The notes below the pieces were generated by a model. It saw nothing but the letters and a program-made list of their open reading frames with translations. It was not told the origin of the DNA and searched no databases. Below are positions 46,169 through 59,540 of a DNA stretch of 64,000 nt, in pieces. A program made the position numbers and the translations under genes. The DNA is taken from contig CM055895.1 in the NCBI GenBank assembly GCA_029582155.1, forward strand, positions 7,870,544 to 7,934,543, given 5' to 3'. The first letter of the stretch is position 1. Every line of letters begins with the position of its first letter. Source of the stretch: Panopea generosa. Lineage: Eukaryota; Mollusca; Bivalvia; Adapedonta; Hiatellidae.

Positions 46169-49100
46169 ATGAGGAGTAATATTTCAATTATATCTATAAA
46201 AGTACAGGGTCTTGGAGATAAAGATAAGCGACAAGATACATTTGGCTTTCTCAAAAGTAAACAATATCAATTTATTTTCTTCGAGACACTCATTTTACTG
46301 ATGCAGATATACCTTTTATATGTACTCAGTGGGGTAATGAATGTTTTTTTAGCAATTTTTCTAGCCAATATAGAGGTGTAGCTATTCTTTTTAACAACAA
46401 TTCTGAATTCAAAGTATATTCAGCGGAAACAAACCAAAATGGAAAATAAAATTATATACGATATAACTCCATGTAATAAAACAATTAAACTTATAAACAG
46501 CTATGGCCCAAATAGAGATGATCCTAATTTCTATGATAACCTGAAGGAGAATATTCTAGCAACTAATTCTTTAACCATCATTGCTGGACACTTCAATGTA
46601 GCTCTGAAGCCTAATATAGACTATTTTGAATACATTAATATAAATAATCCAAATGCTCGAAAAAGTCTTCAAGATTAATTGATTGAGTGTAATTTGACAG
46701 ATTGTTGGCGCGATCAACATTTAAAAGAAAACAAATTCACAAATTTAAAAAAACTTTCGAAAGAAAGCAAAACTTGACTTCTTTTTAACATGTTTGATAA
46801 TGGATATTGACACTGCAGATATAACACCAGGATATAGAACTGACCATTCTCTAGTCCGTTTGATACTAGAATTTCGAAAAATTGAAAAAGGAAAATCATA
46901 TTGGAAATTCAACAATTCACTTTTAAAAGATATAAACTATATTGATAAAATAAAGAATACAATAAACCGTGTAAAATTACAAAACGCTTAAGAGACTTTT
47001 AATAATGATATAAATAATGTTCCAAATGAGGAGTAACAATTTAATATAAGTAAGCATCTATTTTTAGGAAGTGCTTTTATTTGAAATTCGTGGAGTAACT
47101 ATTTCTCATTCCTCTTACATCAAACGACAACGAGATCAAAGGGAAGCAATTCTTTAAAATGAAATTGAAAATCTAGAAAAAAGAAATCATACAAAACCAT
47201 ACTTTAATAGAATAAAAAAAAGAGAATTAATTGATATAAGAGAGAAAAAATGGAAGGAATAAGAATGAGATCGCGGGCAAAAAGTGTGCAAGAAGGAAAA
47301 AAAAGAACTCTATATATTTTTGCAATTTAGAACTAGGAATTATACATCAAAATCAATGTTACAACTTCAGGCATTTAATGGTCAAATTTTAAAAACGCAA
47401 GATGAACTACTTCAAGAAACCAAACAGTTTAATAAAGAATTATATTCACCTAGGGAAATTAAAAACATAAATTTAAATGATAACTTTTCACATTTAAATG
47501 TATCAAAATTGAATTAAATTAAGAAAACATTACTTGTTGGTCCCATTACCTATGAGGAACTGCTAGCTTTTTTAAAAAATATGTCGAATGATAAAAGTCC
47601 AGGCTTTGACGGATATACGGTTGAATGTTACAAATTCTTTTGGATAGACGTAGGACATTTTGCGTGCTATAAATGAGGGATATACTAAGGGAGAACTTTC
47701 AATTTCACAACAGCAAGGGGTCATAACATGTTTACCAAAGGGGAACAAAGATAAATCGTTTTTTTTTTAAAAAATTGGCGCCCAATTTCACTTTTAAATG
47801 TTTCTTACAAGTTAACATCTGGATGTATAGCCAAAAGAATGAAATATATTTTACCAATTATTATTGATAAGGATCAGACACGATTTTTGTCATTGGCGAA
47901 AATACTTAATTATTGTATGAGCTAATGTTTTATTTAGAAAAGAATCATGTACCAGGCATGTTACTACTAATTGACTTTGAGAAAGCATTCGACTCGGTCG
48001 CCTGGGTTTTTATTTTTGCTGTTCTTAATTGTTTAACTTTGGTCCATCCTTTATTTAATGTGTCAAAGTATTTTATACAAATATAGAATCATGTGAACTG
48101 TCAAAGGACACTTGTCAGAGTGGTTCTACTTACAGAGATGCTGTAGATAAGGAGACCCATTATCCCCATATATATTCGTTTTATGTAGAGATCCTTGCTG
48201 TTCTAATCATAAATAGCCCTAATATAAAAGGAATACAGATTGACAATACAAACTTTTTTTCATTTCACAATATGCCGATGACAACACTCATGCTTGATTG
48301 TTCAGAAAAATCACTTGTAAACACACTTCAAACACTCGTTTTTTTATGCTGAAATCTCCGGCCTAATATCAATGTTGATAAAACTAAGGCAGTGTGGATA
48401 GGTTCAATGAAGATTAGTAATATTAAGTTATGTGAGCAATATAATGTTTCTTGGGACAATGACTTAACTGTCCTTGGTATTCGATTTTCAGTAGATCTAG
48501 ACAAAATAATTTATGTGAACTTTGATGATAAAATACGTGACATAAAACAACATCTTATCCATTGGTCAAAACGAATATTAACACTAATTGGTAAAATAAC
48601 AATCTTAAAAAGTTTAGCCATATCAAAAATTAATCATTTTATCTTAGCTGTACCAAACCCTAACTCAGATAAAATTAAAGAGATTAAATTTTTTTTTTTT
48701 TAAATTTATTTGGAATGGTAAACCGGATAAGGTGAAAAGAACTACTCTTTGCAACTCTTACATAAAAGGGGGTCTCAAAATGTATGATATATACCTTTTT
48801 ATTAACTAATAAGATCCCACATGGATAAGACACCTTTTAAACTCAAATAAAAAATATCTAGATATATTTAATTCAATGTATCCATTCATGTCAAATGTTG
48901 GCGCATATGGCCCGGATTTTATTAGTAGACACATAAACAGAATACATAATCCCTTCTGGAAAGATATTTTTAGAAGTTATCAAACATATTCAAACCTACT
49001 AAAGCCTGCAAATTGGTACACATTTCCAAAAATTCCAATTTGGTTTAACCCAAACATTTAGGTCGGAGGCACAAGTATATTTTATAACTATTGGTTCTCT

Positions 49101-49883
49101 AAGGGTGTTTTGTTGTTAAATGATATTATGAATACAAATGGTAATTTCTACTCAATGATTGATTTTATTAATAGGTACAACATAAATACAAACTTCATAG
49201 AATATGAAGGATTGCTAGCATCTGTTAAAAGGTACTTATCTAAACTTTCAATTGTTCATTTAGCTAGTAATGGAGGGGCACCTACATGCCCTTTATCAAT
49301 ATCAATAATTATGAAATATACAAAAGGATGTAGGGCAATTTATCAGTCTTGTATACAAGAAAATATAATCCCTCAATCTGCTTAATGAGAAAATGATTTA
49401 GATATAAGAACCAATTTAGTTGAAATCAAATCTTACTACCTTCCATTTAACATATTAAATGACACAAATTTGCAATGGTTTCAGTACAGAATACCTCACC
49501 AAACATTAGGAACCAATTCTCTTCTTATAAAATGAAAATAAAGGATACTGATATTTACAGTTTATGCAACGGAGAAATAGAAACAATTAAACATAATTTT
49601 ATCGAATGTGACATTTCTAAACAATTTATCTCGTGAACCATATTTGCGAGAATGTATATACATTAATTTAAACTGGACAAATACAGACATTATATTTGAC
49701 AAAGATTTGAATAAAATAATATCAATTGCAAAGAAATTTATTTACACTCAGAAACTTAAAACTGTTAAACCTACATTTGACAATTTTAAAAAACATATTA
49801 TAAATCTGTATAATACAGAACGATATCTTGCAACAATAAATCGTAAAAATCACACTTTTGATATTATTTGGAATGATTATTAG
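46169..49883 (+). pseudogene. LINE ORF2 relic (endonuclease + reverse transcriptase, L1/Tx1-like)
   Basis: Domains in order, across several frames: endonuclease start SIISIKVQGLGDKDKRQDTF (46178), IIAGHFNVALKPN (GDFN-type block with His for Asp, about 46590), GYRTDHSLVRL (46835); reverse transcriptase SPGFDGYTVECYKFFW (47595), LLIDFEKAFDSVAW (47961), GDPLSP (about 48150) and YADD (48271-48282); thumb KTKAVWIGS and VLGIRF; then WSKRILTLIGKITILKSL and a C-terminal LCNGEIETIKHNFIEC (49575). Many stops and frameshifts make it inactive. It sits in sense opposite to the host gene, in the 16-kb trypsin intron. Confidence 0.9.
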
Positions 49884-49899
49884 CTACTTATATCTTGAT

Positions 49900-51255
49900 A
49901 CAAATTTGAAACATTTTACGTGTTACTTTTCAGTTTTAATTTAGACACATTTGTTTGATGTCAAATACATTTATATTGTTTAGATAGTTAATTATATCAG
50001 TCCCCATCCCCTCCCCAGAGTGTTTTTATTTTTTCCTTTTTTTTTCTTTTCTCCAATCAATTATAATATTAACTGCTCATTATCAATACTAGACCTGCAA
50101 TAAGAATAATTATTTAATGTGTATATACCTCAATATAGCACTACTTTCTTTGTCAAAAAAATAAGTTACAAAGTCAGATAAAAGATTCCAAGCAGAATGT
50201 TTTATGACAATTGGATTGTTTTCTATGCACTTATCTATCATCAATAAATGAACTCCAACATTCAATTTAATATGTATTGGTGCTTTATAGTTTATACATT
50301 ACAATAAGTGCAAAGCATTTTGATAACGTAACAAGGTTGACTCTCATCAACGTTTGTTAGACTGGATGAATACTTATTAAGGATGTGTAGGTGAAATTTT
50401 GCACTTTTTAAGCTATGTAGTATTTGCTCAGGCATTTGCAGAGCTTAAGCATATATGCTTATTGTTTCAAAATATCTCTTATACAAATGATTAACCTGCC
50501 AGATGTTTAATGATATTCCACTATATAACTAACTACTTTATATTAAATTGTAAAAACTTATTTCAATTACATGTATATTGTTCTGCACGTATGCAAATGC
50601 AAATATGACATAGTTGTCTTAATGTTTGGTAGCCATTGAGTTGTTATACTTTATCATTAAGTACAGAGATGTATGACCGTATGTGGTAATTTAACTGTGA
50701 AGTATTTCAAATAATATTTAAAAGAGAAACTGAAAAATAAAATGGTTGGGGAGGATTTCTGTTTGAATATTTTTATTAATTACAATAATCCGACCCTTGA
50801 GATTTAAACTACACAAATAAACTATCTGGATTTAGTGGGCACTGTTTGTTACTCATTCAATTCCCACAGACAGTGAGACACTCAATGGCTATTAGAAATT
50901 ACTAAATGTATATATAATTGTCATGAAATAATTTGTAGCAATATGTCTGGGGTTTTTTGTAAAATTAAATTGGAATAAAAGTTACAAAATACAAAAAAAT
51001 AAACGATTGTTCTTGAAGGTAGGGTAATTCTGAGTGTAATGTTTTCCACCATTTATTTTAAATGATTAAAACACTACCTCGCAATAAGTTCAATGCTTTA
51101 TACTAAAGGTACTTGTATTAGCATTGTTTGAATATTCTCCTTTCTCGTTATATGTTGTGTGGGGTTTTCCCCTAAACAGCACTACTTTATAACTATAATA
51201 AATACTAAGAAATAAGTCTGTATATATCCAAAAAGAGATGTGACATTTAAATGAC
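49900..51255. other. Intron sequence, nothing recognised
   Basis: Downstream of the LINE relic. AT-rich with no clear element; the LINE 3' end and any target-site duplication could not be defined. Confidence 0.4.
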
Positions 51256-51261
51256 ACAAAA

Positions 51262-51453
51262 GTCTGTAGAACAAACTGGGTCCGTTATATAGCAATTGTT
51301 ACAAGCACACTGATTGGCAGTTGCTTCAAGGAAAGTTTGAATGACGTCATAGTTTAGTGTTCAGTAGCTATTAATTGTGGGACAGGCATGAAATTCCCTG
51401 ATTTTTATTGGTGGTTAATATACCTGATTTGGGAGATATCAGGTTCCTGGATA
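51262..51453 (-). repeat. R210 repeat, copy 6, inverted
   Basis: Reverse complement with well-kept blocks: actgggtccgttatatagc, gaatgacgtcatagtttag, attgtgggacagg and gggagatatcaggttcctgg. Confidence 0.85.
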
Positions 51454-52394
51454 GACTAATGCCACAAACAACAATGCAATTCCATCCAATACATAAGACT
51501 CATCGGTATAAAAATAACTACACTATAATATACAGTAGTGGTCACAAGAGTGTTCCATGATAATTTTATTTTGAATTATTAGCTAGGTTTCTATATTCAA
51601 ATAATTCTATGAGAATTCCAAATAACTGTTCGAATTATCAAATATACAGCACTATCTATGTATTTGCAGGTAAAACCTGGTTACAGTTGTACTAAATAAG
51701 TTAACCAACGGGAAAGTAACGTATTTTTGGAACTAATAGGACTTTTCGAATATTAAGATAATATTTTGCTTGAGGTTTGTGAATTCTTAAATTTTTATAT
51801 ATAGCTTTTTCAATTTCTGTTGATAAATGATATTTTTACATGTTTAACACGTCATGCTTTAAATTTAAGTTATTATTTTTAAAATGCATCCAAACGCAAT
51901 AACCATTATGTTTACCTACATTTGCAGTAAGATTTCATTTGTTTCTTTATTCTAAAACAGCACGGGTCGCTGTGTTATTACATGTCAATTTGTGGTTGCT
52001 TTCTAATAGCGATATACTGTAGCACATAATCGTTACAAATGCATTGCTCATGAATAAAATATTTGACACATGATGTCTTCGTAAGCATCTTAAGCGTTTG
52101 TCTTAATACAGAAACTAAATTTCAATACACTTAAAACAAATTGATTTTATAGTTAATCTTACAAAGCCACACAATTAAACTTCGTTTAACTATGCTTATC
52201 AAAGTGTCGTCCACTTGTCTTGTAGAATAACAACCTCAATTCAACTTCAGTCAGCCGTATAACTATATCGGTATAACATTTCGTTCATTATTATTACCAA
52301 TTTTAAGTACTTGTCAGTTGCAATGGAATCGTATAATTATGTTGTCACTTTGTTAAAATATTTTGAAAAATAAATTAATCTATTTTTGAAAAAT

Positions 52395-52880
52395 AACAAT
52401 AGCATGTATAATCGCAACAAAAGATATTGCATGTAAATGACAGAGGAACCATGACAATAAGTTTTTCATGTGCAACAAAATACGTTGTTTGCAAAAAAAT
52501 ATAATAACCACAGTAATGTAACAGGACAAAACATGTAAATTATTTAACCTGAAACAACACTTCCTTCGATGTCGCATGCAAATGGCAAAGGCGCCACAAC
52601 AATAAGTTGTACATGTCGATCAGAAGACGTATTTTGCAAAGGATATAACAATCACACAGTGATAAGATATATAAACCTTTAACACCACTTAGATACAACA
52701 TGTAAATGTCATAAGCGCCACAAAAATAACATATGCAACAAATGACGTAGTTTTCAAAAAGATATAACAATCACAATAAAAATATATGTAAATGTTACAG
52801 AAGACGTCACAAGCAAGTGCATGTCCACCTCAACAGTAAGATGTGTATGTGCAACAGAAGATGAAACATGAGAAGGACAT
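52395..52880. repeat. Diverged ~110-bp tandem repeat
   Basis: Recurring blocks such as gcatgtaaatgacaga / gcatgcaaatggcaaa, ccacaacaataagttgt / ccatgacaataagtttt and gatataacaatcaca. Units are too diverged to count exactly, about 4. Confidence 0.7.
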
Positions 52881-53494
52881 GGTCACCGCAGCGGTCAGCA
52901 TAATCAAATAAATAATTATTATAGTAAATACGAACGAAACGAGTGTGGAGTGCAGTGCATAGTGTACTATTCGTTAACATTTAAGGTATCGGGTCATACC
53001 AGGAAAGCGTCCTATCAATTTAAATTGATGTGTGCTTATAATAGATCACACAAAGCTCCATCTATTTCCATGGGTTATCAGTGTATAGAGGTGAAGGGCA
53101 GCAAACAAATCATAGCATGGCAAATAAATTGTGCCTTTTATAAAACTTGAGCTCAGCTAAGATTATTTTATATAGCTATAAATTAATATATACAGTTTTC
53201 ATTTCTTATGTTATATTAATTACATATCCCCTCAATGAGATTTCGGTCATTTTTCATGGCGGATTTGCTATCTTTTACTTACAGCTGAAACTGTCAGCAG
53301 GATACTTTTAGTGTTTTTAAATGGTATGATTTGATGTATGATGAAGAAAACAGTTGAATATATGAAATTATGTGTCTGGAATTCTTTGTAGGGAAAGTTA
53401 CTTCTGAACATCAGACTGTGATTAAACAAAGGAACTTAATTGGTTGTTAAATTATTGGAGAACCCAGCAATAGCTAACTGAAATAATAGTTTAC

Positions 53495-53754
53495 CTCCGA
53501 TATAACCCCATCCCGTGACGAACCCTTCGTCTCCTACTGAAGGTTCTCTATCTGGAAGGCACACGCTACTGACGTACATGTTCGTGTTGAATGGTTGCTT
53601 CAGTTTTATTATGGCTATATCATTATTCGTGGTGAGGAAGTCGTAATGGGGATTGACGATGATTCTCTCCACATCCCTGACCTGTGTAGTTCCATCAATC
53701 TTTGTTTCGTGGTGTTTTCCAGCAGATATAGACCAGTCAGATGTTCGGCGGTTC
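53495..53754 (-). CDS. Gene 1 exon: trypsin Asp102 region
   Basis: Exon of 260 bases, phase 2 in and phase 1 out, acceptor ctttgaag, donor GGAG|GTAAAC. It encodes DWSISAGKHH, VERIIVNPHYD, TNNDIAIIKLKQPF (Asp102), VSSVCLPDR and GFVTGWGYIG. All are standard chymotrypsin-fold blocks between the His and Ser segments. The acceptor has a weak pyrimidine tract, but phase with 54617-54803 is exact. Confidence 0.95.
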
Positions 53755-54269
53755 CTTCAAAGTATGAACTACTATGTTTAAGCAATATATTTATTTTTTT
53801 CACATGGACATTTCAAAATAAGTCTATATAGTATATACTTAAATCGAATATGAACTTGAAGTGACGACAAGGGAAAGAGCGAAATTATGTAAACCCATTC
53901 GCTATGGCTAATATCCAGTTTTGATACTGAACGTTTCATATATTATGCGAAAATAACAACTGATCTGACACGAGAGCGACTATTGCTCCGTCAAATAGCA
54001 ACGTGGCGTTGTTTGTCCAAGTAAATACAATATAATACAAAGTAGTGTATACTTAGAGACCGTTCGCTTGTCAAATGAAAATGGTGGATACGATATCGAA
54101 TGCTGATTGGATTATCGGCTTGTTTGATTGACAGTCCGCATCAGTTGAATTGTTATGAGAAACAATTAGCTTTCATTTATAGGTAAAATTCTCATATAAG
54201 TATATGTTTTACTACACCAGTTTGATTGATTGATTGATTGCTAACAGTCGATCGGTTAAATAACTATTG

Positions 54270-54485
54270 TTTCCTGGTATCCTGAAAAGTTAACCAGTAC
54301 TCGAGCACACCCCGTCTCCGCAAGTAACTGATAACTTTCCCACTTGAATCAGAGGTGAGAGACGAATGATAATGAGACACAATGTCGTATATCAACTATC
54401 ACGGAGATTGTGACCGAGCGGGGATTCGAGCTCTACATACCTGGATTGATAGTCAGACGCGCTACCGATTAAGCTAATCGGGCCC
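54270..54485 (-). repeat. SINE family C copy, minus strand
   Basis: The minus strand starts gggcccgattagcttaatcg gtagc (tRNA A-box-like) and has gctcgaatccccgctcgg (B-box/T-arm). A body of about 130 bases follows. It abuts the left flank of the His57 exon's intron side. Confidence 0.65.
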
Positions 54486-54616
54486 AGCACATCAATTTGA
54501 ATTTGAATGACGTGTGAACATATTCTATAAAACCTAATCTCCTATGCCCTATATAACTATTACCATTCCCTTGTTGGATAATGTTGTATATATATTGATG
54601 CATATCATATACATAC

Positions 54617-54803
54617 CCCTCAAAACAATGTCCAGCTGTCACCACCCACGAGTCGTCTATAAGGGTGCCACCACACGTGTGAGTACCATTAATCATCAAA
54701 GACACCATCCATGGCCAACTATGAGGTATTGCCTCACGACCACCTACTATTTTATAGTTTGTTTCTTCAGGATGAATGGGCGGTCTGCCACATTTATAAT
54801 TCG
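54617..54803 (-). CDS. Gene 1 exon: trypsin activation site and His57
   Basis: Exon of 187 bases, phase 1 in and phase 2 out, acceptor cttttctag, donor GAGGG|GTATGT. It encodes [20 protein letters not shown], then [30 protein letters not shown]. Lys before IVGG is the predicted activation cleavage point, and the cysteine in KCGRP could tether the propeptide after cleavage. TAGHC carries His57. Confidence 0.96.
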
Positions 54804-55369
54804 CTAGAAAAGTGAAAGACAATATCCCGTTAACGTATAATGTAAAATTAACGATACAAGCTTTTGCTTTTCTACACTATATTAAAATTTTATTATAAGT
54901 CAAGTTGAATTGAAAATGAAAACATTTATATTTCTTATAAATATAATAAAATCATTACCTACTACATAAAATATGCTCTTCTAAGATACATTAAACATGG
55001 TATCTTAGCTACCAGTAATCAGTAATATCGACTGGCGACCGGACGCAACACAATTTACGTAACAACTCTAGATTGATACGATTTTAGGAGTTGTAATACT
55101 TTACAGGCGCTAATAAGTTACTTTTTGCGTGTCATGTTAAAAGAATGACAGACGTGTATTGTTTTGCAAATTAACTATTAACACATTATCAAAACAGTTA
55201 ATATGGATATTATACTAGTATGCTAAGATATTTAACTTTTGTATTAACAAATACAGTCGTATATTCAGGCATTTTTTATATATTCTCTCGATAAGTATTG
55301 CAACCTTTAACAAAAATGATATACTTTATTAATCCTTAAATGTTTATTTTCCTAAGATTTGCAGTATTT

Positions 55370-56375
55370 AACACTGTCACGTTTCATGGTAAAATTTGAA
55401 GTTAATAATTTATGCAGTATTTTACATTGTTACGTTTCTTGGGGAAAAAAAATGTGTCAATATGCAGTATTTCACATTGTCACGTTTCTTGGTAAAATAT
55501 GAGGTATTTCTCATTGTCACGTTTCATGGTAAACTATGAGGTCAATATGCAGTATTTCACAGTGTCACGTTTCATGGTAAACTATGAGGTCACATTGTGA
55601 CGTTTCATGGTAAACTATGAGGTCAGTATGCAATATTTCACATTGTCACGTTTCATGGTAAACTATGAGGTCACATTGTCACGTTTCATGGTAAACTATG
55701 AGGTCAGTATGCAATATTTCACATTGTCACGTTTCATGGTAAACTATGAGGTCAAGATGCAGTATTTCACAGTGTCACGTTTCATGGTTAACTATGAGGT
55801 CAATATGCAGTATTTCACATTGTCACGTTTCTTGGTAAAATATGAGGTCAGTATGCAATATTTCACATTGTCACGTTTCATGGTAAAATATGAGGTTAAA
55901 ATGTAGTATTTCACAGTGTCACGTTTCATGGTTAACTATGAGGTCAATATGCAGTATTTCACATTGTCACGTTTGAGGTCAGTATGCAATATTTCACATT
56001 GTCACGTTTCATGGTAAACTATGAGGTCAAGATGCAGTATTTCACAGTGTCATGTTTCATGGTAAACTATGAGGTCAGTATGCAATATTTCACATTGTCA
56101 CGTTTCATGGTAAACTATGAGGTCAAGATGCAGTATTTCATAGTATCACGTTTCATGGTTAACTATGAGGTCAAGATGCAGTATTTCACAGTGTCACGTT
56201 TCTTGGTAAACTATGAGGTCAAGATGCAATATTTCACATTGTCACGTTTCTTGGTAAAATATGAGGTCAGTATGCAATATTTCACATTGTCACGTTTCAT
56301 AGTAAAATATGAGGTTAAATGTAGTATTTCACATTGTCACGTTTCATGGTAAAATATGAGGTTAATATGCAGAAA
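55370..56375 (+). repeat. 48-bp minisatellite with 33-bp half-units
   Basis: About 20 copies built from atgcagtatttcacattgtc and acgtttcatggtaaactatg plus aggtcaa. Some copies lack the first part (33-bp units). Unit lengths are multiples of three, so long plus-strand open frames arise (55607-55906, 55984-56352). It lies in the gene 1 intron between the LDLa and His57 exons. Confidence 0.95.
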
Positions 56376-56448
56376 CTAAACTAGTTCGTTACTATTCTGT
56401 TCAATTATATTGCGGCAGTTAAAACATGGACGCCTAGGGGGCGCTTAC

Positions 56449-56553
56449 CACATAAGATTTCGTCTGTTTGATCTTGACACTCCAGCACTTTATTACACAC
56501 CATCTGTTCTAGTATACAGCTTCCGTCCCCACATTGATACATATCACATGGAG
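56449..56553 (-). CDS. Gene 1 exon: LDLa module next to the protease domain
   Basis: Exon of 105 bases, phase 1 in and out, acceptor gttgtag, donor TGTG|GTAAGC. It encodes CDMYQCGDGSCILEQMVC, then NKVLECQDQTDEILC: six cysteines and the DQTDE calcium motif of an LDLa module. Immediately precedes the trypsin exons. Confidence 0.93.
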
Positions 56554-56875
56554 CTACAACAACGGTAATAATGATTTTAATGCTACTGTTTTGTTGTCTA
56601 TAATATAACGTTTACGTGCATGTTTATTACGATGATGATGATAACAGTAAAATGATTATAAATATAATAACTATAACTATAATTCAAAACAAAAGTATAA
56701 GTAAATCTTTGCCTAACAGAAGGAATATACGCCCGCCATAATAACCATACACACACAATGAGTCCAACAAACATATTAATATAAACATACAGAAGTCCAA
56801 ACAACAGGGATCATCATAAAGGAAAGGTCAGTTGCTATTCGTGAGTATAAACCTGGTTTAATGATGCGCCCCCAA

Positions 56876-57080
56876 CGGGTCTCCCGTGGCCGAGAGGTCT
56901 AAGGCCGTCTTAAGATTACATACATCTCACCGCTTAGGTCCTAAGTTCGAATCCCGCTCGCTCTTAAAACTTTATGTGAGAAAGATTGCCAGTGACTTGC
57001 TGACGGACGGTGGTCCTTCTCAGATTCAGTTGGAGGTCTTTTTCCACCAATAAAACTGAAATGCCATAAATAACCTGAAA
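56876..57080 (+). repeat. SINE family B copy
   Basis: tRNA-like head of Ser/Leu style (gtggccgagaggtctaaggc ... ggtcctaagttcgaatcccg), then body motif gtgagaaagattgccagtga and end ccaccaataaaactgaaatg. Shares body with 1214-1430 and with the reverse complement of 10690-10890. Confidence 0.72.
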
Positions 57081-57804
57081 TGTGTTGAAAATGACGTTCA
57101 AACTAATTAAAAAAACAATGGATGAGCCAAAATTCGTTGTTTCCCCATTCATCCCAATATAATACATGAGACGGTGTAAAAAGCTGTAAATGATATTCCC
57201 TTACAACTGCGACAGTACGCGATAGTATGCTACAGTATGCACATATGTAGATTGTGTACGGATAAATATGTGTATGCTCAAAAGAAACAAGTGAGTATGT
57301 ATATAGAAAGATATGATGACTTGCAAAATTCAAAGCTGGAAAAGAATAATGATAAGAGGTCCATCAAAATTCTCCTTATTATAAATTGTATTATAGTATA
57401 ATATAAATATAAGTATCCTTTGAAGCTTTGAAGTCCACTTTACCCAATCAACCTTCTTTTTTTTTCTTTTTTTTTTTTTTTTGCTTCTTTTGTGGGGGCC
57501 GGTGTTTAATAACCCGTCGCATACATAAACAAACATGACGTAAGTTTATACTAATTTATTTTAGCTCAATTGCGAAACAAATCTTGAATAAATCGCCTCT
57601 CGCGTCTGCTTCCTGGGTAGAACCAGTGCTGAGTGTTGTGTTGTTCTGAGAGACCAACGTATCAGGCTTACTCTTTCCATGTATATATGCATTATAACAA
57701 TCCAAATAAGTAGATTAGCTGAGAATAATTTTCCGACTTTGTACTTTCATTCATCCAACCAGAAAGCCATATTAGGTAAATCAATACGACCTTCACTATA
57801 ATAC

Positions 57805-58021
57805 CTATAGGCTGCCGAAACTCGTATGTTAATTTAAAACCCGTTCCAGCAACACCTGGGTCCGAAGCGAAGTGAATGTACATAGAGTGCCCGGATGAAA
57901 TTATGTCGTCGGGAAATTGCAGTCCACAAAATTGCGCCAACTTTGATGTAAGGTTGTTATTTCCATCAAATAATGCCACATAATCATAGCTGCAGTCATC
58001 TATTCGCTCGGTCAGGAAATC
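57805..58021 (-). CDS. Gene 1 exon: CUB domain C-terminal half
   Basis: Exon of 217 bases, phase 0 in and phase 1 out, acceptor gtttctag, donor TATAG|GTATTA. It encodes DFLTERIDDCSYDYVALFDG, KLAQFCGLQFPDDIISS and GTGFKLTYEF. Joined to 60208-60386 it gives VIVIKFE-DFLTER, an excellent CUB core. Confidence 0.94.
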
Positions 58022-58029
58022 CTAGAAAC

Positions 58030-59540
58030 AAAAATTGTAAACATGTGAGTTCATAATTTTGACGATTCATATAAATGTACATTGGTGTCGTTTGATGACG
58101 GGATGCCAGGGTAACAGAGTACACGAAAGACCGATGAACAATGGGGATCGTTAGATAAACTTGTTTCATGTTTTTTGGGGGTTTTTTTTAGTAATTTAAG
58201 TCCGTCAAGACTCTGGGAGAAATAAAATAATTGGAAACTACTTCAATGGGCACTTACTGCCGGTAAAGTGGAACTGAATCTACCGTTTGAAAACCTGATT
58301 AAATACTGTATTGTTATCGTCAGATGCAAAAATATTTTTGTAAAAAATGGAGGGAATGTGGACTATTGTTAAAATACATCACTTATAACTTTCTGTTCAT
58401 TAAATGATGGAAAGTTCATTGAATCACTAAGAGGAAGGTTCTTCCATTTAATGGTCATGGTTGATTTCGTCATTGTGAGAAATATGTAATACACAGATCG
58501 ACGTTTTCCGTTTTATCCGCCAATGCTTTAACTCGATACTTGCCAATGAGTAACTTTATCGCGGCACGCGATTTAGTATTTGGTCAACAATGTTAAAGAT
58601 TTTTACACTACATAGACAAAATACAATTTAAGGTATTGGACAGAATATCAATAATACATTAACGTTTGGTATAAATGTAAAGTTCTATTGCTAGGATCAA
58701 AAATATATCGGCGATGTAGGTGCTGCTTCTTTAAAAAGCACACAAATACATCCAGTGAACATTGTTTTTAAATTAAATATGATTAACAAAAACAAATTAA
58801 GCTCGTTTATCTCATTTTCAATAAAAGGTATGTGTTAACATAAAGATTTATCACTTTAATTCTTTTATGCAAATGACATATATCACAGGTCTTTGTCGTG
58901 TTTCGCTGTTCACTTTGTTGGGACAAAGCGTGTACAAGTGTCAATGGTTTGAGTAACCATTGGTTTTTAATTAATCAAAGACACACATAATGCTATTCAA
59001 CGCAGTATAGTGAATTTATAATTATTTCTTTCAGACTCTAAGGCGGATTTGCTTTTAACCATATTCCATGTCAAAGTACTTAAGTACTAGTAACCGTAGA
59101 CGGATTTTGATGATAAAATATAAAATTTCATTCGCCTTTATTATACGATTTATATCATTGTAGCGTTTGGTCAAATTCATGATAGAACTTAACAATGACC
59201 ATGCCCAAAACCGAGTTTTCTTGTTTTACTTTTAAAATATATAAAATTAAAGAACAATTGAAATTCGACGAATAAAAAGTAGTTCCTGTCACGTATGATT
59301 ATTTGGCGGTGATCAAAGCCACAACGCTTTATCACGCCGATAAAAGTAGGGCCTTTGGCAGGCACAGCGCCTGCTTAAAATGAGAATGACTAAGAGGGTG
59401 TTGGGCTGTTAATGACATCCAACAGGAATTTTAGGACATTCACCAGTCAGAAGTGATTAAAGAAATGATGAAATTCAATAATTAAATGGTTGTGAAATTG
59501 AAAACGTGGGGACGTTCCAATGTATATATCATATAAATTA
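58030..59540. other. Intron sequence, nothing recognised
   Basis: Gene 1 intron between the two halves of a CUB domain (60208 and 58021). No repeat family or exon that I can support. Confidence 0.4.

Noticed and set aside
54544-54807. 87-residue plus-strand frame
   Set aside because: Antisense of the His57 trypsin exon.
55607-56352. Repetitive protein on the plus strand
   Set aside because: A tandem 48-bp minisatellite whose length is a multiple of three; no start signal, no signal peptide, antisense in an intron.
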